From: Spirochaetota bacterium
GTDB lineage: Bacteria > Spirochaetota > UBA4802 > JAKQUI01
NCBI GenBank assembly: GCA_029562645.1
Contig: JAKQUI010000069.1
Coordinates: 124,001 to 188,000, forward strand
Length of the DNA: 64,000 nucleotides
Reading direction: 5' to 3'
Each line of letters starts with the position of its first letter. The first letter of the stretch is position 1. Position numbers and translations under genes: made by a program. The notes beneath the pieces were generated by a model. The model saw only the letters and a list, made by a program, of their open reading frames with translations. It ran no database searches and was not told the DNA's origin. This document shows positions 52,523 to 61,423 of this stretch, piece after piece.

Positions 52523-52612
52523 TTATTTCTTTTTGTGACGATTCTGCCGTCGGCGTTTTTTGCGCTTATGATTCGCGATCTTCTTTCTCTTTTTTTTTCT
52601 CCCGCAGGGCAT
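52523..52612 (-). CDS. bS22 / AURKAIP1-COX24-like small basic protein (29 aa)
   Basis: A 29-residue, very basic peptide: MPCGRKKKRKKIANHKRKKR then RQNRHKKK. The Lys/Arg run with a His-Lys-Arg core resembles the AURKAIP1/COX24 domain family, which includes the small-subunit ribosomal protein bS22 of mycobacteria and mitochondrial mS38. The ATG has AGGAG 6 bases upstream, and an intrinsic terminator follows the stop. It lies below usual length cut-offs. Family assignment is from memory of the motif; ribosomal function is inferred. Confidence 0.75.
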   Translation of the reverse strand: MPCGRKKKRKKIANHKRKKRRRQNRHKKK

Positions 52613-52678
52613 ACGCTACTCCTATATTAAAATGATTGGTTTCAGTTGTTCATCGAGATGTCGAAAACCCCGGATCGC

Positions 52679-53587
52679 TTATCGGAGGTTGTCGATCTCA
52701 CCCTTTTTCGCCGGCGGACGGGGGGTCGATGGCCCCTGGTCAAAATCGAGTCCGAACGGCATGCCGGTCCGTTCCGGGACCACCAATACCTTCACCTTGT
52801 CCGCGATCCGGTCTATGTAGATATACCTGAGCAGGTCCGGATTGGCCTTCACCAGTCCGGCGATCCGCTCGAGGCGCTTGACGTATTGTTCGGTGTCGAT
52901 TTTCTCGCGCTCGATCTTCCCCTGCAGCTGCAGCAGCTCACGGGCATTCGCCCGCTCGACATCGCGAAGCTCCTGAAGGTACTTCAAGCCGTCGGCGTAT
53001 ACCGCAAGCTCAGGAAGCCGAACGATGCCCAACAGGCTGGCCTCGGTAAGCGCAATGCCGCTTTTCCGGCACTCGTCCCGTGCGATCTCGATCGCGCGGG
53101 AAACCACCGCTTCGCTCTCGCGCGCGAGCAGATCGCGATTGTACGTCGGCACGCAGTACCGGTACAGCTCCTTCGTCAACACACCCGTGAGAACGCGCGC
53201 GATGTGCGACGAGAACGCCTTTCGCACGTCCGTGCCGCGGAACACGTTAACCGACAGATCGGAGAGAATGATCTCGTAGTGGATATTGAGCGGCAGCACA
53301 ATGGCATACCGGTCGTTTCCGATTTCCTCGAGGTTGTGGATGGGAACGCGAATCTCGACTCGCTCCGACGATTTCCGCGGAAAATACAGCCACGAGATGC
53401 GCTTGGGAAACAATCCCTGTTTCTCGAAGGTATAGCCGGGACCGACAACGCGGATCACCTCGCTCCGCTCATTGTCGATCACGATGGCAAAGCGCGAGTT
53501 GTCCGGGTGCACGATGCTAAACAGGTACACGTACGCCGCGCACCCCCCGAGTACCAGCAGAAACAGGAAGAACTTGAATTTCCCCAT
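52679..53587 (-). CDS. SPFH/Band-7 family membrane protein
   Basis: The protein has 302 residues. An N-terminal membrane anchor (FFLFLLVLGGCAAYVYLF) is followed by a Band-7 domain (NSRFAIVIDNERSEVIRVVGPGYTFEKQG) and a helical region (VERANARELLQLQGKIEREK) typical of stomatin/HflC-like proteins. A proline/lysine-rich tail ends the protein. It lacks the partner HflK gene. It is 9 bases after hfq on the same strand and so is probably co-transcribed. Confidence 0.85.
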   Translation of the reverse strand: MGKFKFFLFLLVLGGCAAYVYLFSIVHPDNSRFAIVIDNERSEVIRVVGPGYTFEKQGLFPKRISWLYFPRKSSERVEIRVPIHNLEEIGNDRYAIVLPLNIHYEIILSDLSVNVFRGTDVRKAFSSHIARVLTGVLTKELYRYCVPTYNRDLLARESEAVVSRAIEIARDECRKSGIALTEASLLGIVRLPELAVYADGLKYLQELRDVERANARELLQLQGKIEREKIDTEQYVKRLERIAGLVKANPDLLRYIYIDRIADKVKVLVVPERTGMPFGLDFDQGPSTPRPPAKKGEIDNLR

Positions 53588-53596
53588 ACAGACCTT

Positions 53597-53833
53597 CTAT
53601 TCTTCGTCGTCGTCGCGATATTTCAACGGCTTCAACGGCATGATTGTCGATACGGCATGCTTGTAAATCAAATTGTGCTTTTTGTCAACCTCAATTAATA
53701 TGGTAAAATTGTCGAAGCTGAGCACGCGCCCCTTGATGGGAACGCCGTTCATGAGGTACACGGTGATATCGACCTTGTCCTTGCGGGCAAGGTTGAGATA
53801 ATGGTCCTGCAAATTCTTCGAGTTCTTTGTCAT
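53597..53833 (-). CDS. hfq: RNA chaperone Hfq
   Basis: It binds small RNAs and mRNAs as a hexamer. It has 78 residues. The Sm1 motif ([25 protein letters not shown]) and the Sm2 core ([10 protein letters not shown]) are present, with the [14 protein letters not shown] start. The start at 53833 follows AAAGGTGG. The miaA-hfq order is a common bacterial arrangement. Confidence 0.96.
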   Translation of the reverse strand: MTKNSKNLQDHYLNLARKDKVDITVYLMNGVPIKGRVLSFDNFTILIEVDKKHNLIYKHAVSTIMPLKPLKYRDDDEE

Positions 53834-53901
53834 ACAAACCACCTTTTATTTTCTTTTCACACACACAGTGCGTCCGCCGACAAACAAGCGCGGAAAGCAC
53901 C

Positions 53902-53930
53902 TACATCCTACACGCCTGTTCGTCTGTCAA
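53902..53930 (-). promoter_or_regulatory. Possible hfq promoter
   Basis: On the minus strand TTGACA (53930-53925), 17-base spacer, GATGTA (53907-53902). Perfect -35, poor -10. It lies in the 112-base miaA-hfq gap. Confidence 0.35.
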
Positions 53931-53945
53931 GTAAAAGTACCCGTT

Positions 53946-54866
53946 TTACCCGGCGGGACCGGCGCGCTGGAGCCAGTCGTCCACACATCGTCGCACGCCG
54001 TCCTGATCTTCGCCGGAAAACCAGCGCACCTGCGGCATGCGGCCGAACCAGGTCATCTGCCGCTTAGCGTAATGCGCGGTCGCGATGATGATTCGCCCAA
54101 CCGCATCATCGAGGCCGCACGCCCCGTCGAGATGCTCATTGAGCTGCGCGTACCCAATCGAGCGCATCGAATTGAGCGAACTCCCGTACCCGAGGGCCCT
54201 GAGCCGCTCCACCTCGTCGAGGAAACCGTCCGCCATCATGCGCCCGACCCGCGCGCTGATCCGCTCCCTGAGCGGTTGTCGCTCGACCGAAAGCCCCACG
54301 AACAGCGTATCATCCGATACGCGGGCGTTTCTGGTGGCGTAAAATCCGCTCAACGGGCGCCCGAGTCCGCGATAGACCTCCAGACCGCGCGCGATGCGCT
54401 GACGGTCATTCGGATGGATCCGCGCCGCGAAGAGCGGATCGCAGGCGGCGAGTTCGTCGTACATCGACGCGAGACCGTGCGCGGCGATGTCGTGCGCCAC
54501 CTGTTCTTTCACCGCTGATGCGACCGGCGGGATGTCCGAGAGCCCGAAGAAGAACGAGCTGATATACAGCCCCGTCCCTCCCACGAACAGCGGGACCCGA
54601 CCGCGACCGGCGATGTCGGCGCACGCCTCATCGGCGCGGACGCAGAAATCACCGGCCGTGAAATGATAATCAGGGGAAACAATGTCGATGAGATGGTGCG
54701 GAATGCGCTCCCGGACATCGATCGGCGGTTTGCCGCTCCCGATATCCAGGAGGCGGTAGACCTGCACCGAATCGGCCGAGACGATTTCAAAGACGTCGCC
54801 TGCAAGCGAGATCGAAAGGTCCGTTTTGCCCGCGGCGGTGGGCCCGACGATAACGACGGCCTTAAT
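53946..54866 (-). CDS. miaA: tRNA dimethylallyltransferase MiaA, start uncertain
   Basis: It adds the isopentenyl group to A37 of tRNAs reading U-initial codons. The frame contains the P-loop GPTAAGKTDLS, SADSVQVYR and DIGSGKP, the DYHFTAGDF motif, GGTGLYISS and a terminal region WFGRMPQVRW. The P-loop proves the protein extends upstream of the first GTG, but no ATG, GTG or TTG lies between the P-loop and the in-frame TGA. An ATT at 54866 (then KAVVIVGPTAAGKT) is the family-like start. An ATG at 54885 with a GAGGAG site is one frame off. Either a rare start, a +1 shift, or a sequence error is involved. Confidence 0.9.
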   Translation of the reverse strand: MKAVVIVGPTAAGKTDLSISLAGDVFEIVSADSVQVYRLLDIGSGKPPIDVRERIPHHLIDIVSPDYHFTAGDFCVRADEACADIAGRGRVPLFVGGTGLYISSFFFGLSDIPPVASAVKEQVAHDIAAHGLASMYDELAACDPLFAARIHPNDRQRIARGLEVYRGLGRPLSGFYATRNARVSDDTLFVGLSVERQPLRERISARVGRMMADGFLDEVERLRALGYGSSLNSMRSIGYAQLNEHLDGACGLDDAVGRIIIATAHYAKRQMTWFGRMPQVRWFSGEDQDGVRRCVDDWLQRAGPAG

Positions 54867-54894
54867 CGCGAATAGCCCGTTTCATAGGCTGGGG

Positions 54895-55101
54895 CTACTC
54901 CTCGTCGTCGGCTTCCTCGACCGTGTAGTTCACCGATTTTCCAAGTACAAGCTTCAGCACATTCGGCACGATCTTCCACGCGCTGTCGTCGGTCGGGTAG
55001 TCCTTCATGTTCCCGGTCTTCTCGACCGCCTGCATCATCGCCTTGGCGAGGATATACCGGTTGGTGTTAAACGCAAGCAACTGTTTGAGCGGGATGATCA
55101 T
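54895..55101 (-). CDS. rpoZ: RNA polymerase omega subunit
   Basis: It helps assemble RNA polymerase. It has 68 residues, a normal length. The start IPLKQLLAFNTNRYILAKAMMQAV contains the conserved RY.LV.A-type helix. An acidic tail ends it (VEEADDEE). AGGAGG precedes the ATG. The gmk-rpoZ pair is conserved, and rpoZ lies 8 bases after gmk. Confidence 0.93.
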   Translation of the reverse strand: MIIPLKQLLAFNTNRYILAKAMMQAVEKTGNMKDYPTDDSAWKIVPNVLKLVLGKSVNYTVEEADDEE

Positions 55102-55109
55102 TGTGCCTC

Positions 55110-55706
55110 CTAGAGTCGTATCATGTCGGGCGCGAATCGTTTCACGTTGCAGCGTTCCGCTCGGATAATCGCCTTGAAGTCCTCGGCGGCCTCGGTAAGA
55201 TCATGATTGACGATGATATAATCGTAGATCCGGTAATCGCGCATCTCGTTGACGGCGTTGTTGAGCCGGATCGAAACCTGATGTTCGGAATCCGTCCCGC
55301 GATTGACAAGCCGCGTGCGCAGCTCGTCGATGGACGGCGGAACGATGAAGATAAACACGGCGTTTTTAATCTTGCCCTTGAGCTGCTTCGCGCCCTGCAC
55401 ATCGACATCAAAAATGGGGATTTTCCCCAGGCCCTTTATCCTGTCAACCTCTTTTTTACTGGTGCCATAGTAGTTCTGATGCACCACCGCCCACTCCAGA
55501 AACTCGCCGCGCACAATCATCTGCTTGAAGTCGTCCTGCGAAACATAGTAATAGCTTTCGCCCTCGGACTCGCCGTTGCGCTGCGGGCGGGTCGTCGTCG
55601 ACACCACGAAGACGAAGCGGTCGTTCTCCTCTATGGCCTTCGTGATTATCGATGTCTTCCCCGTCCCCGACGGGGCCGAGACCACGATTGAAATGTTATT
55701 CGGCAT
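55110..55706 (-). CDS. gmk: Guanylate kinase
   Basis: It phosphorylates GMP. It has 198 residues. P-loop [11 protein letters not shown], the GMP-binding [21 protein letters not shown] and GEFLEWA region, and the LID stretch ([18 protein letters not shown]) are all present. Its start overlaps remA by 11 bases. Confidence 0.97.
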   Translation of the reverse strand: MPNNISIVVSAPSGTGKTSIITKAIEENDRFVFVVSTTTRPQRNGESEGESYYYVSQDDFKQMIVRGEFLEWAVVHQNYYGTSKKEVDRIKGLGKIPIFDVDVQGAKQLKGKIKNAVFIFIVPPSIDELRTRLVNRGTDSEHQVSIRLNNAVNEMRDYRIYDYIIVNHDLTEAAEDFKAIIRAERCNVKRFAPDMIRL

Positions 55707-55947
55707 TGTTCAACCGGCCGGCGATGGTTTCCGGCTGCATGGCGGAGAGGATGACGTGGCTCGAATCCATGACCACGATCGCGCGGGTTTTGCGTCCGTG
55801 CGTGGCGTCGATGAGCAGGTTGTTGTCCTTCGCCTCCTCGCGGATGCGCTTGCCCGAGGCCGACAGCGGGGTGATCACGGCGATCACCCGCTCGGCGACC
55901 ACGGCGTTCCCGAACCCGATGTTGATCAGCGATGTTTTCGTAGACAT
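55696..55947 (-). CDS. remA: RemA-like regulator (DUF370)
   Basis: The protein has 83 residues. In Bacillus the family is a DNA-binding regulator of biofilm-matrix genes. The pattern [28 protein letters not shown] and the following [22 protein letters not shown] match. The ATG at 55947 follows GGGAGACG. The yicC-remA-gmk-rpoZ arrangement is conserved across many phyla, so this reads as an ordinary operon member. Confidence 0.9.
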   Translation of the reverse strand: MSTKTSLINIGFGNAVVAERVIAVITPLSASGKRIREEAKDNNLLIDATHGRKTRAIVVMDSSHVILSAMQPETIAGRLNNAE

Positions 55948-55972
55948 GGCGTCCGTCTCCCGTGCCGGGGGC

Positions 55973-56839
55973 CTATACGATGTTCCGGCACTGCTCACGT
56001 ATTTTGTCGATATGGTTTTTCACCTCGACCGCGTGATGCGATACCGTCGAGCTGTTCGCCTTCGACGCGATTGTGTTGATCTCCCGGAACATCTCCTGCG
56101 ATAGAAAATCCAGCGTGCGCCCCACCTGGCCCCCGCTCTTGACGGTCTGCCGGAACTTGGCGATATGGTCGTCGAGCCGCGAGATCTCCTCGTTTATATC
56201 CAGCTTGTCGGAAAGGATCGCGACCTCCGCGTACAGGCGGTTGGTGTCGGCGGCGCCGCCGGTGAGGTCCGATATCGACTTCCGCAACCGTTCGAACTGC
56301 GCGCGGGAAACGTCCTTCGCGAGCAGGCGGATCTTCTTGAGCGTATCCACGATAACGCTCACGGACGCGAGCACGTTCTTCGCGGTCGCGGCGCCCTCTT
56401 TGAGCCGCATCGCCATCGTCTTTTTCACGACCGCATCGAGCGAACGCCGGATATCCCGAAGCGACTGTTCGGACACGGTCGTCTTCTTCCGCCGCATCAC
56501 TCCGTCGAGCGTCAGCAGCACATCGTAGGTCACCGGGATGTCCGCCTTCAGCGTACGGTTGATCTTCTGCAGTTCCCGGAAGTAATTCCCCAGCTGCCGG
56601 CTGTCGATGGACGACGGCCGCGAATCGACCCAATCGAAGAACTCGATTGAAAGTTCGATCTTGCCCCGAGCGAAGTGTTTCTTGAGCAGCTGCGCGAACT
56701 CGTTCTCGTGGTCCTTGAGGACCTTGGGGACGTTCACGTACACCTCGACATATTTCGAATTGAGGGTCTTGAGGCTGATCGCATACGAGAACTGGTCCGT
56801 GGTCCTCTCGAGCGACGCGTAGCCGGTCATGCTTTCCAT
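55973..56839 (-). CDS. yicC: YicC family endoribonuclease
   Basis: The protein has 288 residues. It starts [17 protein letters not shown] and [17 protein letters not shown] as the family does, and ends with [24 protein letters not shown] and the final helix [13 protein letters not shown]. YicC-family enzymes cut RNA; their cellular targets vary. GGAG lies 8 bases before the ATG. It is 25 bases upstream of remA. Confidence 0.95.
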   Translation of the reverse strand: MESMTGYASLERTTDQFSYAISLKTLNSKYVEVYVNVPKVLKDHENEFAQLLKKHFARGKIELSIEFFDWVDSRPSSIDSRQLGNYFRELQKINRTLKADIPVTYDVLLTLDGVMRRKKTTVSEQSLRDIRRSLDAVVKKTMAMRLKEGAATAKNVLASVSVIVDTLKKIRLLAKDVSRAQFERLRKSISDLTGGAADTNRLYAEVAILSDKLDINEEISRLDDHIAKFRQTVKSGGQVGRTLDFLSQEMFREINTIASKANSSTVSHHAVEVKNHIDKIREQCRNIV

Positions 56840-56880
56840 TGCTGAGTCTCCGTGAAATGGTCCGTTCCGACGTCCGCGAG

Positions 56881-57363
56881 CTAGAGGTCAATCTCGGGCC
56901 GGTCGATCGATTTGATCTTCACCATGCCGGTCTCGGCGAAAAAGTCTATCGTGCGCCCGTAATCGCCGCCCACGTTCTCGGCGACGATGGGGATGTTCAT
57001 TTCCTTGAGCACCTCGCGGACCTTGGCCGCATTGTTGCGCCCGATCTCGCTCATCATGCTCTCGCGCATCATTTTGAGCATGGTCGCGCCGCCGGTGATC
57101 TTGGCGATAAGCCGGTCGCGGCGAGCGCCGCCCTTCTGCATCTCTTCGACCAGGATCGGTATGGCGGAATCCGCGTACTTGCGGTGGTTCGCCTCGCGGG
57201 ACGCATTGACGGACGGCAGCATGATATGGGCAAGCCCCGCGATCTTCGCGGAGGGATCGTATAGGCATATCCCGATGCACGATCCGAGTATGGTGCGCAG
57301 GATATTGGGCGTCGAGACGACCTTGAGGTCGGCGATACCCACATTGATGAGCTTAAACTGCAT
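56881..57363 (-). CDS. cheD: Chemotaxis protein CheD (receptor deamidase)
   Basis: It deamidates receptor glutamines and can interact with CheC. It has 160 residues. The catalytic Cys lies in TILGSCIGICLYD, the His in GLAHIMLPS, and the Thr/Gly region KITGGATM follows. The ATG has AAGGAAG upstream. It overlaps cheR by 11 bases. Both modify chemoreceptors. Confidence 0.94.
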   Translation of the reverse strand: MQFKLINVGIADLKVVSTPNILRTILGSCIGICLYDPSAKIAGLAHIMLPSVNASREANHRKYADSAIPILVEEMQKGGARRDRLIAKITGGATMLKMMRESMMSEIGRNNAAKVREVLKEMNIPIVAENVGGDYGRTIDFFAETGMVKIKSIDRPEIDL

Positions 57364-58216
57364 GCCCGCTTCCTTTTTTCACGTAGACCGGCGAATCCTC
57401 GATTTTTCTATACTCGAACTTGTCCGATATCGAATGCAGGGTCTCGGAATGACCGATAAACAGATACCCGTACGGCTGCAACGCGGAATGAAACCCCTCC
57501 ACCAGCGTCTTCTGGTGCTCCCGGTCGAAATAGATCATCACGTTGCGGCAAAAGATGACGTCGCAGCGCTGCGGATAGGGTGTCTTGAACAGGTTCAGGT
57601 AGCTGAAGGTTACCAGCTTCTTCACGGATTCATGTATGATGCGTACTTCAGGGTTTTCCCGGTCCGGTGTAAAGTATTTTTTTAACAGCTCCGGCGGGAC
57701 CTTTTCAATGCGCCGACCGGAATAGTGCCCCTCACGGGCGAATTCAAGGACCGATGGGGCGATATCGGTCGCAATGATCTCGATCTTCCAGCCGGGAAAG
57801 AGATGCAGGCATTCAAGGACGCAGATTCCGATCGTATAGGGCTCCTCGCCGGTCGAGCACCCCGCGCTCCAGATCCGCAGGGTGCGGTCGCCCCCCTTGA
57901 TGCGCGCAAACTCGGGAAAGCAATGCATCGTCAGCGCGTCGAACTGCCGTTCGTTCCGAAAGAAGTACGTTTCGTTTGTGGAGACGACGTCGATGAGCGC
58001 TTCGATCTCCTTTGACTTGTCCGCCAGCCCGTCGATATAATCGTAATACTCCGTGAAGGTGTCAATCGACAGCGCCTTGAGGCGCTTTCGAAGGCGGTTC
58101 GAAAGGAGCGTAAGCTTGGTTTCCTTCAGGAAGATGCCGCTCTCGCGGTAGATCAGCTTCGCGAACCGGTCGAACTCCTCGGGCGTCAGGCGTTTTATGC
58201 TCTCAAAATCAATCAT
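57353..58216 (-). CDS. cheR: Chemotaxis methyltransferase CheR
   Basis: It methylates receptor glutamates with S-adenosylmethionine. It has 287 residues. The N-terminal helical domain (EEFDRFAKLIYRESGIFLKETK) leads to the SAM-binding motif IWSAGCSTGEEPYTI, the NETYFFRN substrate region, ATDIAPSVLEFAR and VIFCRNVMIYF. The start at 58216 follows AGGAA. No cheB lies beside it in the window. Confidence 0.95.
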   Translation of the reverse strand: MIDFESIKRLTPEEFDRFAKLIYRESGIFLKETKLTLLSNRLRKRLKALSIDTFTEYYDYIDGLADKSKEIEALIDVVSTNETYFFRNERQFDALTMHCFPEFARIKGGDRTLRIWSAGCSTGEEPYTIGICVLECLHLFPGWKIEIIATDIAPSVLEFAREGHYSGRRIEKVPPELLKKYFTPDRENPEVRIIHESVKKLVTFSYLNLFKTPYPQRCDVIFCRNVMIYFDREHQKTLVEGFHSALQPYGYLFIGHSETLHSISDKFEYRKIEDSPVYVKKGSGHAV

Positions 58217-58245
58217 CGTGCGCGTTCCTATCCATGTACGGCGTA

Positions 58246-59076
58246 TTACAGCGTCGGACCGGCCGTCGGCCGGTTGAGGCTCACGACAAGCTTTATCTCG
58301 CCCAGCGGAACGCCGGAACATCGGGACAGGACCTCGAGATCGTAGCCCTTTCCGTAGAGATCGGAGATGAGCGCGTACTTGTCGTCAGACGTATCGAACA
58401 TCGTCGCCAGCTCCTCATCGGGAAGGAGGTCTGATTTCGGACGCGCACGCTCCGCTTTCTCTCCATCCGCGGCGAGCGCTGCGAGCTCGGCCATGTCCTT
58501 CTCGATCGTAATATCGATGGACCGGCGCGCGACGGCCTCCCGGGCGGTCGGTGATACGCGTGATTCGACCGACACCGAAGAGCGCATGCCCGTGCGCTCC
58601 TCTGGTCCGTCAGCGCGCGCGTCCCGTCCGCCGATAACCCGTGCGGCAACCGCGCCTATCGCGCGCACTAACGCACCGAGCATTCCGCCGAGGCCCGCAC
58701 CATCGGACGTATGCCCCGATACCGCCGGGCTCGCGACACGAACGCCGCCATTCGGGCGCTCCTCGCCATCGCGCGATGAACGTACGTCGACCGTCCTTTC
58801 CACAGGGGCTGCCGCGTCATCGTCGGCAACGCTGAGGTCGATCCCCGGCAGCGCGCCGGCGTGCTCGAGCATCTTTTTCATCACGGCGATCCGGTTCTCC
58901 AGGATCGATATGTTCCGCTCGGCGGTGAGGTTGAAATCACGAATGATGTCGTCCATGATCTTCATGATCCGCTTCTCGCGGAACTCCGACGCCTTCTTCT
59001 CGAGCTTGAGGCTGATCACCAGATAGAAAACCGTGCACACGAAAATATTCACGACGATCATCACCAGCAGTTCCAT
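58246..59076 (-). CDS. Single-span SwrB-like protein of the flagellar cluster
   Basis: The protein has 276 residues. An N-terminal membrane segment (LLVMIVVNIFVCTVFYLVIS) is followed by a coiled coil (about 25-75), a long low-complexity Ala/Gly/Arg linker, and a C-terminal helical module (DKYALISDLYGKGYDLEVLSRCSGVPLGEIKLVV) that resembles a helix-turn-helix. This plan and its location near fliA recall SwrB/YlxL (DUF6115) of Bacillus, an activator of flagellar export. It is an analogy by layout, not a proven homologue. Confidence 0.6.
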   Translation of the reverse strand: MELLVMIVVNIFVCTVFYLVISLKLEKKASEFREKRIMKIMDDIIRDFNLTAERNISILENRIAVMKKMLEHAGALPGIDLSVADDDAAAPVERTVDVRSSRDGEERPNGGVRVASPAVSGHTSDGAGLGGMLGALVRAIGAVAARVIGGRDARADGPEERTGMRSSVSVESRVSPTAREAVARRSIDITIEKDMAELAALAADGEKAERARPKSDLLPDEELATMFDTSDDKYALISDLYGKGYDLEVLSRCSGVPLGEIKLVVSLNRPTAGPTL

Positions 59077-59112
59077 GCCGCCCCAGTGCCTCCGGCGCCG
59101 ATCCCGGCGCGT

Positions 59113-59433
59113 CTATTTCTTGATATCGATTATCTTCCCGAGGCGCTCATCGCGCATCGTCGAGGCCGTCGTCGATGATTCATCCTGCTGGCGCTTCCGC
59201 TTCTCCCGCTCCTCGCGGCGGCGACGCTTGCTCTGGTCATCGCGCAATATGATCGCGCTGTCGGCCTTCTTGTTTTCCTCGACCTTCGACTTGGAAAGCC
59301 GGGACTGCTCGTTCGATTCCTTTTCCAGAAGGTGCTGCTGCTCCACCAGGCCGTCGGTCCGCATCTTCTCGCCCTTGGAGATCTCATGGATCTGCCCCAT
59401 GTTCGTCTGGAGGTCGATCGGTTTTATCGACAT
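59113..59433 (-). CDS. Charged unrecognised protein in the flagellar cluster
   Basis: The protein has 106 residues, with more than a third Lys/Arg/Glu/Asp and a strongly charged middle (KSKVEENKKADS; SKRRRREEREKRKR). It is probably helical or disordered, with no signal or membrane segment. The start ATG follows GAGGTGG. It is 9 bases after the FapA/Jag-N gene and 36 before the SwrB-like gene, so it belongs to this operon. No family is recognised. Confidence 0.75.
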   Translation of the reverse strand: MSIKPIDLQTNMGQIHEISKGEKMRTDGLVEQQHLLEKESNEQSRLSKSKVEENKKADSAIILRDDQSKRRRREEREKRKRQQDESSTTASTMRDERLGKIIDIKK

Positions 59434-59442
59434 GGCTCCACC

Positions 59443-61419
59443 TCAGCGGCGCGGCGGTCTCCGACGGGTGTTGCGGTCCTCAAAGCCCTCCGGGTACGTA
59501 TACTGCGAGAGCCGTACATCATTGCCCTCGAGCGCGATCGTCACAAAGCTGTAGGGGTCCTTGACCGGAAAACGGTTGTTTTTAATGAAGATATCGACCC
59601 CCGGAAAAACGCTCTTCTCGGCGCACACCTTGCCCTTTTTGCCGAGCATGCCCAGATACGACTTCAGCTCCTCGAGCTCGATGTCGAGCTCGGCCTGCCG
59701 CGCGTTCAGCTTTTTCTGCTGCGCGGTCATCTTGACGAACAGCTCCTCCTTCTCCTTCGGCAGCTTGCCGCCCATGCTCTTTCGCTGCGAGGTGAGCGTC
59801 GTGTAGTCCTTGTTCAGCTTGTCGAGCTCATCGACGATCTGCTTCTTGATGCCCTCCAGGTCGGAAACCTGCTGCAGGACCTTGGGATTGACCCCAACCC
59901 GGAGCTCCGTCTTGGTGAACGATTCGGAACCGATGAACCGGGCGTTCACCTCCTCTCCGGCGCGAATCACGCCGCCCACGATCCGGGCGCGCCGGCCGCT
60001 GCACAGGATGCGACGCCCGGCATCGACATTCGAATGGACGATACCCTCGTAGGCCACCACGTCCTTTTCAGCGATCACATTGGCGCGCTGCATGAATTTC
60101 GCGAAGACCGAACCGCCGGTGGACTCGATACGAGCCTCGTCGCGGCCCATGATCCCCTGCTTCACGACGATATCGCCCTCGGCCTCGATGTTCGCCTTTT
60201 GCACGGAGCCGCGCACCTCGATGTTGCCGGCGGCCTTCACGACGAAGTTGTCGAGCACGCTCCCTGAGATCACCACCGACCCCAGGCTGGTGATATTGCC
60301 GGTCTCCAGCGAGACGTCGCCCTTGATGTATAGGACCTCGTCAACCGAGATCTTTCCCGCCTTGAAAATGACCTGCCCGTTGGTGGCCGCCGTCAGTTCG
60401 TTCCCGTCGTCGGAGAGGATTGTGTTTTTCCCGTACTTGATCTGCGTATCCTTGCCCGACTTCGCCGGCAGGACGCGATTGGTGACCGTCCGCCCGGGTA
60501 TCCCGTCCTCGAACGGGACCTTGACGGCAAGCACCTGCCCTACGACCACGTTCTCGAGCAAGTCCAGGTTGCGGAAGTCGACCTGACCCTTCTCGTCCTC
60601 TTCGAACTGCACATCGGTCTTTTCGACCCGGACCTTGTAATCGATGTAGGCATTGCGCCCGTCGCGGGGCGGATCACCCTTGGCCGCCAGGAGCGGCTGC
60701 GCATAGTCCATCTTCTCGAGGTATTCGTTGATGTCCTTCTCGCGGATGCCCACGAGCACCCCGGCATTGCGCAGCGCCGTCATCACCTCCTCGAACTCCA
60801 TGTGCCGCCCCGAATACTGCGGGGGGATAAAATGAACATACGCCGACATCTCGTCGTCGGAGACCTCGATGCTCATGGTGCCGTCATATTCGGGATTCGG
60901 GATCCAATCTCCCAGCCTGATCTTTTTGCCGGACTGTTTTTTTACCTCTTTCTCGACCTTCTGTTCGTCGACGCCCTTGATGCGCAGCGCGTACAGGCGC
61001 GTTTGCACGTCGCCCAGGCTCACCGATTTCCCCGCGCCCACCGGCGGGTGGACGGTGAGCCAGACGCCCGACTTGGTCACGCGCACGCTGAAGCGCCCGT
61101 CCGCGTCCCGTTCGATGCGGCTGGAAACGAGATCGTCGGTCGAGAGGCTCGCGAGCTTTTTCTCGATTTTGTCGATATCGTCGTGTTCGTGATATTGATG
61201 GCCCGGCCGGACAAGCACCCGGTAGGGCTGGCGCCCAATGCCGAAGAATCCGCTAGTCCCCTTCTCCAGTATTTCGTAATCGAGGACCGAGATGTCCATC
61301 TTGAGTTCGCGGGCTGCAAGCTCGAGCGCGTTTTTCACCGAATCGGCATAGACCTCGATCTCGTCGTCTTGGCCCTCGTCGTCCCCTATGGCCTGCATGA
61401 GGTCTTTCAGCTTGCTCAT
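59443..61419 (-). CDS. FapA (DUF342) protein with an N-terminal Jag-N domain
   Basis: The protein has 658 residues. Residues about 17-68 (EIEVYADSVKNALELAARELK ... GTSGFFGIGRQPYRV) match the Jag-N domain seen in Jag/KhpB. The FapA part follows, with beta-helix-like repeats (VEVRGSVQKANIEAEGDIVVKQG style, about 430-540). A C-terminal coiled coil (about 555-610) precedes a final domain. The start at 61419 follows GGGATGAG. Its place next to fliA points to a motility link, but the function is unknown. Confidence 0.85.
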   Translation of the reverse strand: MSKLKDLMQAIGDDEGQDDEIEVYADSVKNALELAARELKMDISVLDYEILEKGTSGFFGIGRQPYRVLVRPGHQYHEHDDIDKIEKKLASLSTDDLVSSRIERDADGRFSVRVTKSGVWLTVHPPVGAGKSVSLGDVQTRLYALRIKGVDEQKVEKEVKKQSGKKIRLGDWIPNPEYDGTMSIEVSDDEMSAYVHFIPPQYSGRHMEFEEVMTALRNAGVLVGIREKDINEYLEKMDYAQPLLAAKGDPPRDGRNAYIDYKVRVEKTDVQFEEDEKGQVDFRNLDLLENVVVGQVLAVKVPFEDGIPGRTVTNRVLPAKSGKDTQIKYGKNTILSDDGNELTAATNGQVIFKAGKISVDEVLYIKGDVSLETGNITSLGSVVISGSVLDNFVVKAAGNIEVRGSVQKANIEAEGDIVVKQGIMGRDEARIESTGGSVFAKFMQRANVIAEKDVVAYEGIVHSNVDAGRRILCSGRRARIVGGVIRAGEEVNARFIGSESFTKTELRVGVNPKVLQQVSDLEGIKKQIVDELDKLNKDYTTLTSQRKSMGGKLPKEKEELFVKMTAQQKKLNARQAELDIELEELKSYLGMLGKKGKVCAEKSVFPGVDIFIKNNRFPVKDPYSFVTIALEGNDVRLSQYTYPEGFEDRNTRRRPPRR

Positions 61420-61423
61420 GCGC

